Notes: generated by a model from the sequence alone, not told the origin. A stretch of DNA of 64,000 nucleotides from Mycobacteriaceae bacterium (GCA_903970145.1 CAJCHO010000011.1:1-64000); one strand, 5' to 3'. Counted from the stretch's first letter, positions 1-6,866 are shown. A program made the numbers and translations.

Positions 1-304
1 TGCCCAGGGCGAGAATTGCGGCCGCCATACCTTCGACGAGCTGGCAGATCTGCGCGACGCGCTTGCGATCGTACCGATCCACCGCGTCTCCTGCGATGAG
101 AGTCAGTACCATCGTCGGAACGAATTGCGCGAGGCCGATCATCCCGAGCGCAAAGGGACTGCTGGTCATGGCGTAGACCTGCCAGCCCATCGCGACGACC
201 GCCATCTGATAGGAGAACTCGGAGAAGCTGCGCGCCCCGAGATAGAACAGGAAGGGGCGATCGGAGAGCAGCGGCGCGGGCATCCCTTTGGGTGTGCCGG
301 ACAT
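1..304 (-). CDS. MFS transporter, N-terminal part (runs off the left edge)
   Basis: Read leftward from an ATG at 304, this gives about 101 residues beginning MSGTPKGMPAPLLSDRPFLF. Two hydrophobic segments follow (around residues 17-45 and 50-72), then a cytoplasmic loop DRYDRKRV. This D-R-x-D-R-K/R loop after TM2 is the usual signature of the major facilitator superfamily, and the start resembles the EntS-like MFS_3 group. The protein should lie in the inner membrane. It begins 86 bp after the end of the DyP peroxidase gene in the same direction, so it may be the last gene of that iron-controlled cluster. An AGGG stretch a few bases upstream could be the ribosome site. The substrate cannot be told; siderophore or drug export is only a guess. 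Confidence 0.75.
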   Translation of the reverse strand, partial: MSGTPKGMPAPLLSDRPFLFYLGARSFSEFSYQMAVVAMGWQVYAMTSSPFALGMIGLAQFVPTMVLTLIAGDAVDRYDRKRVAQICQLVEGMAAAILALG

Positions 305-389
305 GGATCGGCCCTAATCGCGCTGACGACCTGGCCGTAGAGGGGCGTGACGGGACAGACAAGCCCTGCCCGAATACCCTGAATCGGTC

Positions 390-1691
390 CTAGGCGTGCT
401 CAAGCAGGTGCTGGCCCACGTACTCGCCGCCGGCCGCCCCGCGCGGACAGGCGAACATGCCACCTCCGACCGGTGTGACAAACTGGTTCATCATGTCGAA
501 TCGGGAGAGTTTCTCGAAGATCTTGACAAAGCCCGTCCTGGGATCGTTCTGATAGCACATGAAGAGGAGCCCGGCATCAAACTCCATGCCCTGGTGCCAG
601 GGGGGCCAGCGCTCAGCGATGAAGCTTAGGCCATTGTCGTAGGAATATCCGCGACGCAGGATCTGCGCCCCTTCATTGCTGGCGGGCGCCGCAAGGCGCA
701 CATGCGAATTCTCGGGGATCACGGGATTGCCGTCGCCGTCGACAGCGTCCAGATCGATCGGGTCCGCTTCGCGCGTCTTCCCGAGTGGCGCCCCGGAGAG
801 TTTGTGGCGACCGACGACCTGCTCCTGGAACGCCAATTTCATACGGTCCCAGTGTTCAAGTGCGATGCGAATCGGGCGCGCAACGAGATAGGAGCCGTCC
901 TTCATCCAGCCGCCCTCTTCACCGACCCAGACGTGCTGCGACATCTGAACTGCATTGGCAGTGGGCACGTTCATGGTGCCGTCCTTAAAGCCCATCAGGT
1001 TGCGTGGCGATGGCTGGTGCTTGTCGATGGACAGGAAACCGGCCTGAGCCCAGCGGATCTGCGCGACCTTGGACCCAAGGCGCGCAAGCTGGCGGACCGC
1101 GTGAAACGCAACCTGCGGGTCATCCGCGCACGCCTGCACGCACAGATCTCCGCCAGTACGCTGCGCCACCAGTTGATCGCCCGGAAAGCGTGGCAAATCA
1201 ATGAAGGCCTCGGGGCGCCATTGATTGAGCCCGAAGCGGTCCACGCCATCCTTCACAAACAGTCCCGAACCAAAGCCAAAGGTAATCGTGAGTCGATGCG
1301 CAGCGAGTCCCTGCGCCTCGCCGGAATCGTCGGGCGGTGCCTCGGGATCGGGATTGATCGGCAGCGCTGGTGCTCCGACAGTCAGGCGCGCGGCGGCACT
1401 GGTCCAGCTGCGCATCAACTCAATCACGTCGGCGCGCTCGCTCGTCGTCAGATCGAATGCAGCGAAATAGACATTTCGCTGCTGCGGTGTAGCGATACCG
1501 GCCTGGTGGCTACCCCAGAAGGACTCGATGTCGTTCTCGGGATGCCTGCCATGCGCGACGCCCTCGCCGACGGCAGGCGCGTGAGCATGCGCGGGACTGA
1601 TCACTGAGCCCGCAGCGGCCGCAGCGACTCCGGCGGCCCGCGTCAGAAAAGAGCGACGCGCCTGCAGTTTCGGATCGTCCTTACTACTCAT
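390..1691 (-). CDS. efeB: Tat-exported DyP-type peroxidase, EfeB-like
   Basis: 433 residues. It opens with a twin-arginine signal (ARRSFLTRAAG at 11-21, then an alanine-rich hydrophobic stretch), so it is folded with heme in the cytoplasm and exported to the periplasm. The DyP family motif GFKDG is at 234-238 (Asp237). A likely proximal heme ligand His330 lies in ENSHVR, and the distal Arg is at 346-347 in LRRGY. Length matches E. coli EfeB (about 423). Family members use peroxide to oxidise dyes or porphyrins, and EfeB is assigned ferrous oxidation or heme deferrochelation in the EfeUOB system. EfeU and EfeO are not seen here; the partners are a porin and a propeller protein. The ATG overlaps the preceding stop as ATGA, which suggests translational coupling. 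The family call is firm, the EfeB role is inferred. Confidence 0.88.
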   Translation of the reverse strand: MSSKDDPKLQARRSFLTRAAGVAAAAAGSVISPAHAHAPAVGEGVAHGRHPENDIESFWGSHQAGIATPQQRNVYFAAFDLTTSERADVIELMRSWTSAAARLTVGAPALPINPDPEAPPDDSGEAQGLAAHRLTITFGFGSGLFVKDGVDRFGLNQWRPEAFIDLPRFPGDQLVAQRTGGDLCVQACADDPQVAFHAVRQLARLGSKVAQIRWAQAGFLSIDKHQPSPRNLMGFKDGTMNVPTANAVQMSQHVWVGEEGGWMKDGSYLVARPIRIALEHWDRMKLAFQEQVVGRHKLSGAPLGKTREADPIDLDAVDGDGNPVIPENSHVRLAAPASNEGAQILRRGYSYDNGLSFIAERWPPWHQGMEFDAGLLFMCYQNDPRTGFVKIFEKLSRFDMMNQFVTPVGGGMFACPRGAAGGEYVGQHLLEHA

Positions 1692-2848
1692 TTACTGGCC
1701 TGCATCAGAGTATTGGTATCGTCCTGCACATAATAGAAGCCCTTGCCGTCGGGTGTCATGGCGATTCCGAAAAGGTCACCGTTGCCCGGGGGGGATTGTG
1801 CCTGATCCGAATCGATCCATTGCGCGTAGATCTGTTTGCCGGCGATCGGATCGATTTCGACGACGCGGCCGTCCTTGCCGTTGCATGCCAGCAGATGTCC
1901 AGCCGGTGTGACCGTCATCGCCAGCGGCCAGCTCAGAAGATCGCCCTGGGTCACGACTCGACCCGGTCCGGCACTCGCCGTTCGGGTCGTCGCGTCCGAG
2001 ACGGCGGTAATGACGTTGTCCAGACCATCGGTCACATACAGGGTATTGTCAGGTCCAAGCGCGAGTCCTGTCGGTCCAAGCAGGAAGTTATCCAGGTCGG
2101 CGCGGTGTGCAAGTCCGTCAGCAACGACCGTCTGGCTGATGAGCACCGGCGGCTTGCCCTCCGGAATATCGACTTCAAGGCGCAGTACCGTCGCCTTATG
2201 GAGACGCACTGGAAATCCTGTGGCCGGATCGATGACTCGAGGGCTGGGCAGATCAAAGCCCGCCATGCTGACAAATAGCGTTGCCTTGGAGCCGTTGTCG
2301 ACGACCGCCATATTGCCCCAGGGCGAATTGATGGTCGGTCCAGACCAGGCCGCGACCATCTTGCCCTCGGGACTGAGCACTATCAGGCAGCCATCACCCT
2401 TGGTCGCGGTGGTACCGTCGGTACTCGGAGCGCTGCCGACAATCACCCAACCCGAACGCAGCATTGTCATCGCCGTGGTCAGTCCTACGCCACCAGGACA
2501 TTCGGCAAGGTTCTGGGGCAGTTTCGCAAAGAGGACCGTTTCCCTGGTCGACGGTCGGTAACGCACGATCGTTGTACCGGTACCCTGCAGATTCGAAATG
2601 TTGTTGAAGTTGTCGACCAGCACGTCGTCCTTCTGGATCTTACCGATCGTGACGGGCGCAACGACAATCGCATAGGGATTCAGATCACCGTTATCCGTTA
2701 CCGATGAAGTCAGGGTGACGTGCCGATGAACAGTCTCGAGCAGACCACGTGGTTCATCCGCGAGCACAGTTCCCGACAGGAAGGTGAGAGCGACGCAGGC
2801 TGCCACGCGCCGCAGCGTCGCCTTGATGGTGAATTCAGACTTGAACAT
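1688..2848 (-). CDS. exported NHL/SMP-30-like beta-propeller protein
   Basis: 386 residues from the ATG at 2848, chosen because GAGGT lies 5 bases upstream and the first residues then form a Sec signal (MFKSEFTIKATLRRVAA, hydrophobic core, cleavage near VLA-DE). The body has repeated stretches of the type LGPDNTLYVTDGLDN, PAGHLLACNGKDGRVVEID and GIAMTPDGKGFYYVQDD. These are typical of six-bladed NHL or SMP-30/gluconolactonase-like propellers. No clear catalytic metal set can be assigned by eye. It lies 28 bp after the OprB porin and overlaps the DyP gene by 4 bp, so the three are surely one operon. It could be a periplasmic binding or scaffold protein for the peroxidase; that role is inference only. 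Confidence 0.75.
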   Translation of the reverse strand: MFKSEFTIKATLRRVAACVALTFLSGTVLADEPRGLLETVHRHVTLTSSVTDNGDLNPYAIVVAPVTIGKIQKDDVLVDNFNNISNLQGTGTTIVRYRPSTRETVLFAKLPQNLAECPGGVGLTTAMTMLRSGWVIVGSAPSTDGTTATKGDGCLIVLSPEGKMVAAWSGPTINSPWGNMAVVDNGSKATLFVSMAGFDLPSPRVIDPATGFPVRLHKATVLRLEVDIPEGKPPVLISQTVVADGLAHRADLDNFLLGPTGLALGPDNTLYVTDGLDNVITAVSDATTRTASAGPGRVVTQGDLLSWPLAMTVTPAGHLLACNGKDGRVVEIDPIAGKQIYAQWIDSDQAQSPPGNGDLFGIAMTPDGKGFYYVQDDTNTLMQASK

Positions 2849-2876
2849 GATTACCTCGATTTTGCGAGTGCAGATT

Positions 2877-4406
2877 CTAGAACAGAATATTGGTGCGAAC
2901 TCCGAGCACAAGTTCGTTATGGATCTTCTGGGAAAGATTGTCGGGGTTGACGATGCCGCCACCGGGATTGAACACGTACTGGATATCAGGCTGCACCTGC
3001 CACCAGGGGCGAACTTGCCACTGATAGGTCATCTCGACATAGGTCTCGGAGCTGCGGATGGGAAACATCTCTTCGGGATTCTGGCTTGAATTGAAACCTG
3101 AGAAGTCCCGATCGAATCCTGAGGCCTGACTGCTCACCCGCACGTAACCCATGCCCACTCCAAACGTGTCGTCCGGCCGATAGCGAAAAGGCTCGTGAAT
3201 CACAAAGCCGGCATTCATGCTGGCGCGAATCAGATTGCGATCGCTAAATGGCGTCTCCATCAGGCGCGCGAAGGCATTCAGGTTGTGGTTCGGATCGCTC
3301 TCGCTGCGCCAGAGCATCTGGTCGGCTACTGCGTAGATCGACAGGTTGCCGTGGTGACTGGCCGGATTGCCATTGCTCTGCGGGCTCGCCAAAGGCACAC
3401 CGTTGGTGTCATAGCGCAGGTCCGCGAAATTCTCCGAGTTGTACCAGGCACCAATCTTGTAGGTGTGTGACAGCGGCGCCGTCTCACCCGGCTCGACCAT
3501 CACCCCGTTCGCCGGATAGGCATACTGGATCTCGGCCATGGTGAGGGTGCCCCCATGCAGCGGGAAGGTCGTGCCTGAATTATTCTGCTGCTGCGGGTCC
3601 CCATTGCTATTGGCAACCGGACTGCCACTAAAGACGCCAAAGAGGACATTCACAGAGTCGATCGGTCGTACACGCAGGCGAATTCCCGGGGCAGAAAGCG
3701 GATAGGCCGGGCCGCCACCAGGCATGTCGTACGACGGTAGCGCTGGCCAACCAAACATCGTGTTGACGAAGTAGGAGGCATTGGTACTTACGATAAATTC
3801 CTGGTCTACACTCTCTTGGCCGATGCGAATATCGAGACGGTCCTCATCGAGAAATTTCTGGTCGTACCAGAGCTCCCAGAGTCGCGTGGCACGGTCCGCC
3901 TCGATCCCGCTTGAGGTCTGCAGACTGTCGAGGTTGTTCGCTGACAGATTCTGGCCATGAATCTGTAGCGCACTAATATTGAATATGCCGCCGTAATGCC
4001 CGAACGCGCGCTGCGTATCCATTTGCAGGATGAACTGCGTGAGGCCGTCGTACTGGCCGCCCGTCCTGACGCCACCCGTGGCGTTTCCAAGATATTCGCT
4101 GGTCTCCTGTATCGCGAGCGAGATCCCGTATTGGCTCAGATCGGTCCGCAAACCAAAGAGGTCGCCCAAGAGAAAATTGCTCCGATCCAGAGTGCTCAGA
4201 AAGGAAGCCTGATCACCACCGGATTCGGGTCCCTGGCCAGAACTGATCGGCACCGAGATCGGCGGGGGGGCGGCGCAGGCGGGACCGCCGCAAACCAGAG
4301 CAGTCATGAAAACCACCACAGTTCCGAGCCCGGCCTTGAGGCCCACCCGAGCCGCGACACTTTTTCTAACCGAATCGACACCTTGAGCCCCCTGCAAACC
4401 AAGCAT
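2877..4406 (-). CDS. OprB-family outer-membrane porin
   Basis: 509 residues with an N-terminal signal (hydrophobic VGLKAGLGTVVVFMTALVCG, cleavage near ACA-AP). The core matches carbohydrate-selective porins: an early GQYDGLTQFILQMD block, RLWELWYDQKFLDEDRLDIRIGQ (strand-turn-strand), a central FGVFSGSP strand, and a final strand ending in Phe (GVRTNILF), as needed for BAM-dependent assembly. OprB porins admit sugars and other small solutes. It is the first gene of a leftward operon with an exported propeller protein and a DyP peroxidase. An AGGGAG ribosome site precedes the ATG. A Fur-box-like palindrome about 70 bp upstream suggests iron repression, which would be unusual for a sugar porin and may point to an iron-related solute. 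Confidence 0.85.
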   Translation of the reverse strand: MLGLQGAQGVDSVRKSVAARVGLKAGLGTVVVFMTALVCGGPACAAPPPISVPISSGQGPESGGDQASFLSTLDRSNFLLGDLFGLRTDLSQYGISLAIQETSEYLGNATGGVRTGGQYDGLTQFILQMDTQRAFGHYGGIFNISALQIHGQNLSANNLDSLQTSSGIEADRATRLWELWYDQKFLDEDRLDIRIGQESVDQEFIVSTNASYFVNTMFGWPALPSYDMPGGGPAYPLSAPGIRLRVRPIDSVNVLFGVFSGSPVANSNGDPQQQNNSGTTFPLHGGTLTMAEIQYAYPANGVMVEPGETAPLSHTYKIGAWYNSENFADLRYDTNGVPLASPQSNGNPASHHGNLSIYAVADQMLWRSESDPNHNLNAFARLMETPFSDRNLIRASMNAGFVIHEPFRYRPDDTFGVGMGYVRVSSQASGFDRDFSGFNSSQNPEEMFPIRSSETYVEMTYQWQVRPWWQVQPDIQYVFNPGGGIVNPDNLSQKIHNELVLGVRTNILF

Positions 4407-4469
4407 GTAGCCGCTCCCTGATCAGTGATTAGTGAATTCGATTTGCCGTCGAACTCTTTGCTTGTGCGA

Positions 4470-4498
4470 ATGTTAATACGAATCGTTCGCATTTACAA
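4470..4498 (-). promoter_or_regulatory. sigma-70-like promoter of the porin/DyP operon
   Basis: On the minus strand, TTGTAA (4498-4493) and TAACAT (4475-4470) are separated by exactly 17 bases. Each hexamer matches 4 of 6 consensus positions. Transcription would start near 4463 and give a leader of roughly 55 bases before the porin ATG. The spacer is filled by the Fur-like palindrome. The -35 box touches the target duplication of the neighbouring insertion element, so the hexamers survive but everything upstream was replaced. Confidence 0.5.
4475..4493. promoter_or_regulatory. Fur-box-like 19-bp palindrome
   Basis: The plus strand reads AATACGAATCGTTCGCATT. Around the central C the halves AATACGAAT and GTTCGCATT are reverse complements at 7 of 9 positions. 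By my count it matches 13 of 19 positions of the E. coli Fur core AATGATAATCATTATCATT, and it is of the AATGCGAA..TTCGCATT type common in proteobacterial iron genes. It occupies the spacer of the putative promoter, the classic place for Fur repression. The downstream DyP/EfeB-type gene makes iron control plausible. Confidence 0.65.
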
Positions 4499-4505
4499 GT
4501 CAGCT
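4498..4505. repeat. left 8-bp target-site duplication of the IS1595 element
   Basis: AGTCAGCT immediately outside the left inverted repeat; the identical octamer is at 6859-6866. Eight base pairs is the duplication length known for the IS1595 family. The flanking bases differ (A before the left copy, C before the right), so the match is exactly 8 bp. Confidence 0.88.
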
Positions 4506-4526
4506 GGCAAATATATACTTGACGGG
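4506..4526 (+). repeat. left terminal inverted repeat of the IS1595 element
   Basis: 21 bp beginning GGCAAATATATA and ending TGACGGG. It differs from the inverted right end at positions 3, 6, 13 and 14 only. It is expected to be the transposase binding and cleavage end. Confidence 0.85.
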
Positions 4527-4569
4527 ACAGGAAATCAAGCCTATGATGAACTCATAGGAGATCGAAACC

Positions 4570-5505
4570 ATGTTCCCAACTTTCAACACCCTCGACAGCT
4601 TCCCAGACGAAGACGCGTGCATCAATCACTTCCGCGCGCTTCGCTGGCCTGATCTGTCTCAATGGGCCTGCCCGCACTGCGGCGTGGTTGGTACGCCGTA
4701 CGTCCTGAAGAACAACACTCACAAGTGCCGCGAGAAGACCTGCCTGAAGAAATCGACTGTGCGCAATGGCACGATATTCGAGGACAGCAAGCTGCCCCTT
4801 CGAAAATGGTTCATGGCCGTGTACCTGATGACCTCGCACAAGAAGGGAATCAGTTCGTGCCAACTCGCCAAAGACCTCGGCGTTACGCAAAAGACCGGCT
4901 GGTTCATGCTGCATCGGATTCGCAATGCTGCTATGACCAAGGAGTTCAACGCCCCTTTGGCCGGCGTGGTACAGATCGATGAGGCCTATGTGGGCCCTAA
5001 TCCACGCTGGCAGCACGCAAACAAGAAAAATCCTCTGCTAGTCGGCGCGGCCGCTGCGAAGGCCAAGAAGATCGTTTTCGGCATGATTGACGGCAAGGGC
5101 GAGCTTCGGGTTCACCACGTCAAGGACACGCGCAAGGGCACTCTCAAACCGATCATCGAGGCCCAGGTGGCGCCGGGATCGGAAGTCCATACCGATGAGG
5201 CGAACACTTACATTTGGATGCGCGATCAATACAAGCACCGATTCGTTGCGCATACCCTTGGCGAGTATGTCCGCGAAGGCGTGACTACGAACCGCATAGA
5301 GGGCGCTTTTAGTCACTTCAAGCGCAGCATCGTCGGCACGTACCACAAGGCCTCAGACGGACATTTAGACCGTTACCTGCAGGCTTTTGCGTGGCGCTGG
5401 AATCGGCGTAACATGGGTGAAGGCGAGCGCGTCAATGCGCTTTTGAAGGATACCCTCGGCAAGCGCCTCACCTATCGCGCTCTGACCGGAAAGGAAAGTC
5501 ATTGA
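4570..5505 (+). CDS. IS1595-family transposase (ISXO2-like domain)
   Basis: 311 residues, ATG preceded by AGGAG at a good distance. The N-terminal zinc ribbon is visible (WACPHCGVVG around 35-44, later CREKTC), followed by a helix-turn-helix-like stretch (GISSCQLAKDLGVTQKTGW, about 96-114). The ISXO2/DDE core then shows VVQIDEAYVG (first Asp near 139), VHTDEANTY (second Asp near 208) and TTNRIEGAFSHFKRSI, with the family's Asn/Glu motif. These are the family hallmarks and the reading frame is intact, so it is probably functional. It is followed by a small gene whose TTG start overlaps the TGA stop. Confidence 0.92.
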   Translation: MFPTFNTLDSFPDEDACINHFRALRWPDLSQWACPHCGVVGTPYVLKNNTHKCREKTCLKKSTVRNGTIFEDSKLPLRKWFMAVYLMTSHKKGISSCQLAKDLGVTQKTGWFMLHRIRNAAMTKEFNAPLAGVVQIDEAYVGPNPRWQHANKKNPLLVGAAAAKAKKIVFGMIDGKGELRVHHVKDTRKGTLKPIIEAQVAPGSEVHTDEANTYIWMRDQYKHRFVAHTLGEYVREGVTTNRIEGAFSHFKRSIVGTYHKASDGHLDRYLQAFAWRWNRRNMGEGERVNALLKDTLGKRLTYRALTGKESH

Positions 5506-5687
5506 ACGAAAAACCGTTCAAACTCGAGATGCCATTCGGTGAGGCGCTACAGCGATTAGCGAATGTACCTAGCAACCCCTTGAATAATGATCATCAAGGG
5601 GTTGATTCTATTGAAAAAATAGACGACAATAAAAAGAAAGGGGCGACTAAAAAGCCGCCCCGCCTAGGCGCCATAAAAGGAGCCTAG
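5502..5687 (+). CDS. small passenger protein coupled to the transposase
   Basis: 61 residues, starting at a TTG whose last bases are shared with the transposase stop (TTGA overlap); a GGAAAG stretch just upstream could serve as ribosome site. It begins MNEKPFKLEMPFGEALQRLA and turns lysine-rich (KKKGATKKPP), so it may be a basic nucleic-acid-binding or regulatory protein. No known domain is recognised. Coupling to the transposase suggests a role in transposition or its control. A 10-bp perfect inverted repeat (5574-5583 with 5594-5603) and the opposite-strand terminator both lie inside it. Confidence 0.5.
   Translation: MNEKPFKLEMPFGEALQRLANVPSNPLNNDHQGVDSIEKIDDNKKKGATKKPPRLGAIKGA
5628..5661 (-). 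terminator. Rho-independent terminator of the passenger transcript
   Basis: On the minus strand an 8-bp stem (GGGGCGGC pairing with GTCGCCCC, one G-T wobble) closes a TTTTTA loop and is followed by TTTCTTTTTATT. The T tract exists only in this direction, so it ends leftward transcription coming from the passenger gene. It lies within the small plus-strand gene. Confidence 0.7.
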
Positions 5688-5692
5688 GGAGT

Positions 5693-5779
5693 TCAAGTTA
5701 ATGTCATCAACTTTGAGTGTTGCTTCCATGCCGGTATTAGCGGCCTGGTCAAGACCCAAGTCTGGAATCCTGATGGCAT
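5693..5779 (-). CDS. possible 28-residue small protein in the IS element
   Basis: An ATG at 5779 is preceded by an almost perfect Shine-Dalgarno (AAGGAGGA at 5793-5786) at 6 bases. The reading frame gives MPSGFQTWVLTRPLIPAWKQ and 8 more residues, with a stop just before the leftward terminator. It lies about 115 bp after the passenger gene stop on the same strand. No homology is recognised. The strong ribosome site and the terminator behind it argue for translation; its very short length argues against. Confidence 0.3.
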   Translation of the reverse strand: MPSGFQTWVLTRPLIPAWKQHSKLMTLT

Positions 5780-5850
5780 AGCCTGTCCTCCTTTATCTGC
5801 TAGGACAAGACAGCCTAGCTCTGCGCGCGCCAGCGCAACAACGTCGTACG

Positions 5851-5888
5851 AAGGGCCGCGTGGTGACACACGCGGCCCTTCTTTTTTA
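5851..5888 (+). terminator. Rho-independent terminator of the transposase transcript
   Basis: A perfect 12-bp stem (AAGGGCCGCGTG at 5851-5862 pairing with CACGCGGCCCTT at 5869-5880, loop GTGACA) is followed by CTTTTTTA. The T tract is on the plus strand only. It ends the rightward transcript of the transposase and its small partner gene, 7 bases before the 3' end of the converging passenger gene. Confidence 0.85.
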
Positions 5889-5894
5889 TAGGGA

Positions 5895-6710
5895 TCAAAC
5901 ATCATCATCCTCTGGATAGATGTGATTGATCGTGGAAACGAATGCATCGAGGAATCGCTTCTTCTTGGCGGTTGACCATACCGAACCCGGTGACGGTAGA
6001 TCCCGCAGTAGACCGATGATGGCGTCATGAATCCCTTCACCGCCCCCAGAACCAGAACCGCCGCCATTTGACTTTCTTCGATCTGGCGGAGGAAGCAGAA
6101 CCACATCGGTGACAGCATTCTGATCAGAGCTCGGAACGTCGATCCTATCTGGCCTGCGCCCTGCGCTCGGCCTAACGAGACGGTCGTCGCCTTCGCTGAA
6201 ATACCCTGCTTGAGCGGCCGAGCGCATAAAGATGCGCACTGCTGGATTAACTCTATCGGGGACGATTTTGAAACTGTCTCTGAAAAGATTCTCCAGCCCA
6301 ACCACCGGTGGCAATTTGCCGCCATCAAATTGTGCAAAGACCTTAGCGAATAGAGGGACACCCTCAAATGCATCAATCTTCGCTTGGATGGAGTCTGATG
6401 GCATGACTGGCGCCAATATCTTCTTGGCACGCTCGGTAACAGAGAAGTTTCCGTTTATGGTGTCGATCAATCCAAAATGCTTAGCAGCGGCGATACGCGT
6501 TAGGTACGTGCCGCTCTTGATCGACGCATAGTCTAGCCATGCAGCAAGTTGCGCTGGGCTGGCCACGCCGCCCCCTTTGCCATAGACCAGTTCCGCCACG
6601 CGGATGCCTGCTTCTAGGTCAAAATACGGGTGAGAGATGCCAGATTGGGGCTTGGTGGCCTTGGTATCAGCAGGAGAATCTTTTTCGGCCTTCTTGATCG
6701 TGAGCGCCAT
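5895..6710 (-). CDS. passenger protein of unknown function, winged-helix-like N-terminus
   Basis: 271 residues. A conserved-looking N-terminal module (HPYFDLEAGIRVAELVY at about 27-43, SGTYLTRIAAAKHFGLID, then FSVTERAKKILAP) has the helix-helix-wing pattern of a winged-helix domain ending in a TER motif. The middle is mixed. A glycine/serine linker (SNGGGSGSGGGEG, about 213-225) leads to a C-terminal helical tail ending in acidic residues. I recognise this as a widespread uncharacterised type but cannot give a function; DNA binding is likely for the N-terminal part. It is carried inside the IS1595 element, opposite to the transposase, with its own promoter region at the right end and its own terminator. 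Base composition is lower in GC than the chromosome around it. Confidence 0.7.
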   Translation of the reverse strand: MALTIKKAEKDSPADTKATKPQSGISHPYFDLEAGIRVAELVYGKGGGVASPAQLAAWLDYASIKSGTYLTRIAAAKHFGLIDTINGNFSVTERAKKILAPVMPSDSIQAKIDAFEGVPLFAKVFAQFDGGKLPPVVGLENLFRDSFKIVPDRVNPAVRIFMRSAAQAGYFSEGDDRLVRPSAGRRPDRIDVPSSDQNAVTDVVLLPPPDRRKSNGGGSGSGGGEGIHDAIIGLLRDLPSPGSVWSTAKKKRFLDAFVSTINHIYPEDDDV

Positions 6711-6720
6711 AATCCGTCTC

Positions 6721-6762
6721 TAGTAACGCGCCATCCGTTGAGCGCAGAGAGAATAGTAACGC
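6721..6762. promoter_or_regulatory. direct repeats upstream of the passenger gene
   Basis: TAGTAACGC occurs at 6721-6729 and again at 6754-6762. The copies are 33 bp apart, about three helical turns, directly upstream of the passenger ATG (6710). Two same-face copies at this place could be an operator, perhaps for the passenger's own winged-helix domain. This is inference from spacing and position only. Confidence 0.3.
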
Positions 6763-6837
6763 TAACATCTACCGAAGTGCAACTATTACTATAGCCAATC
6801 TGGAGTGCTAGATTTCCAGAAGTTGCTTATCCCTTAT

Positions 6838-6858
6838 CCCGTCACATATATAATTACC
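6838..6858 (-). repeat. right terminal inverted repeat of the IS1595 element
   Basis: Read inward on the minus strand it begins GGTAATTATATA and ends TGACGGG, matching the left end at 17 of 21 positions. Confidence 0.85.
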
Positions 6859-6866
6859 AGTCAGCT
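6859..6866. repeat. right 8-bp target-site duplication of the IS1595 element
   Basis: AGTCAGCT, identical to 4498-4505 at the other end of the element. Confidence 0.88.

Larger units (their letters stand above)
4506..6858 (+). mobile_element. complete IS1595-family element (2353 bp) with passenger gene
   Basis: The boundaries come from three agreeing signs. Two 21-bp terminal inverted repeats are seen, at 4506-4526 and 6838-6858. They match at 17 of 21 positions; both start GG, share an AT-rich TATATA core and end TGACGGG. A perfect 8-bp direct repeat AGTCAGCT abuts them on both sides, and a transposase with the ISXO2/IS1595 domain sits just inside the left end. Cargo is a 61-codon gene overlapping the transposase stop and a 271-codon gene on the opposite strand near the right end. 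Passenger genes are known in several IS1595 subgroups. The element is visibly less GC-rich than its surroundings. The intact transposase, repeats and duplication suggest a recent insertion. The empty site would join 4505 to 6867. Confidence 0.9.

Noticed and set aside
5574-5603. Inverted repeat taken as a terminator of the transposase gene
   Set aside because: It lacks a T run and lies within the following small gene; the real rightward terminator is at 5851-5888.
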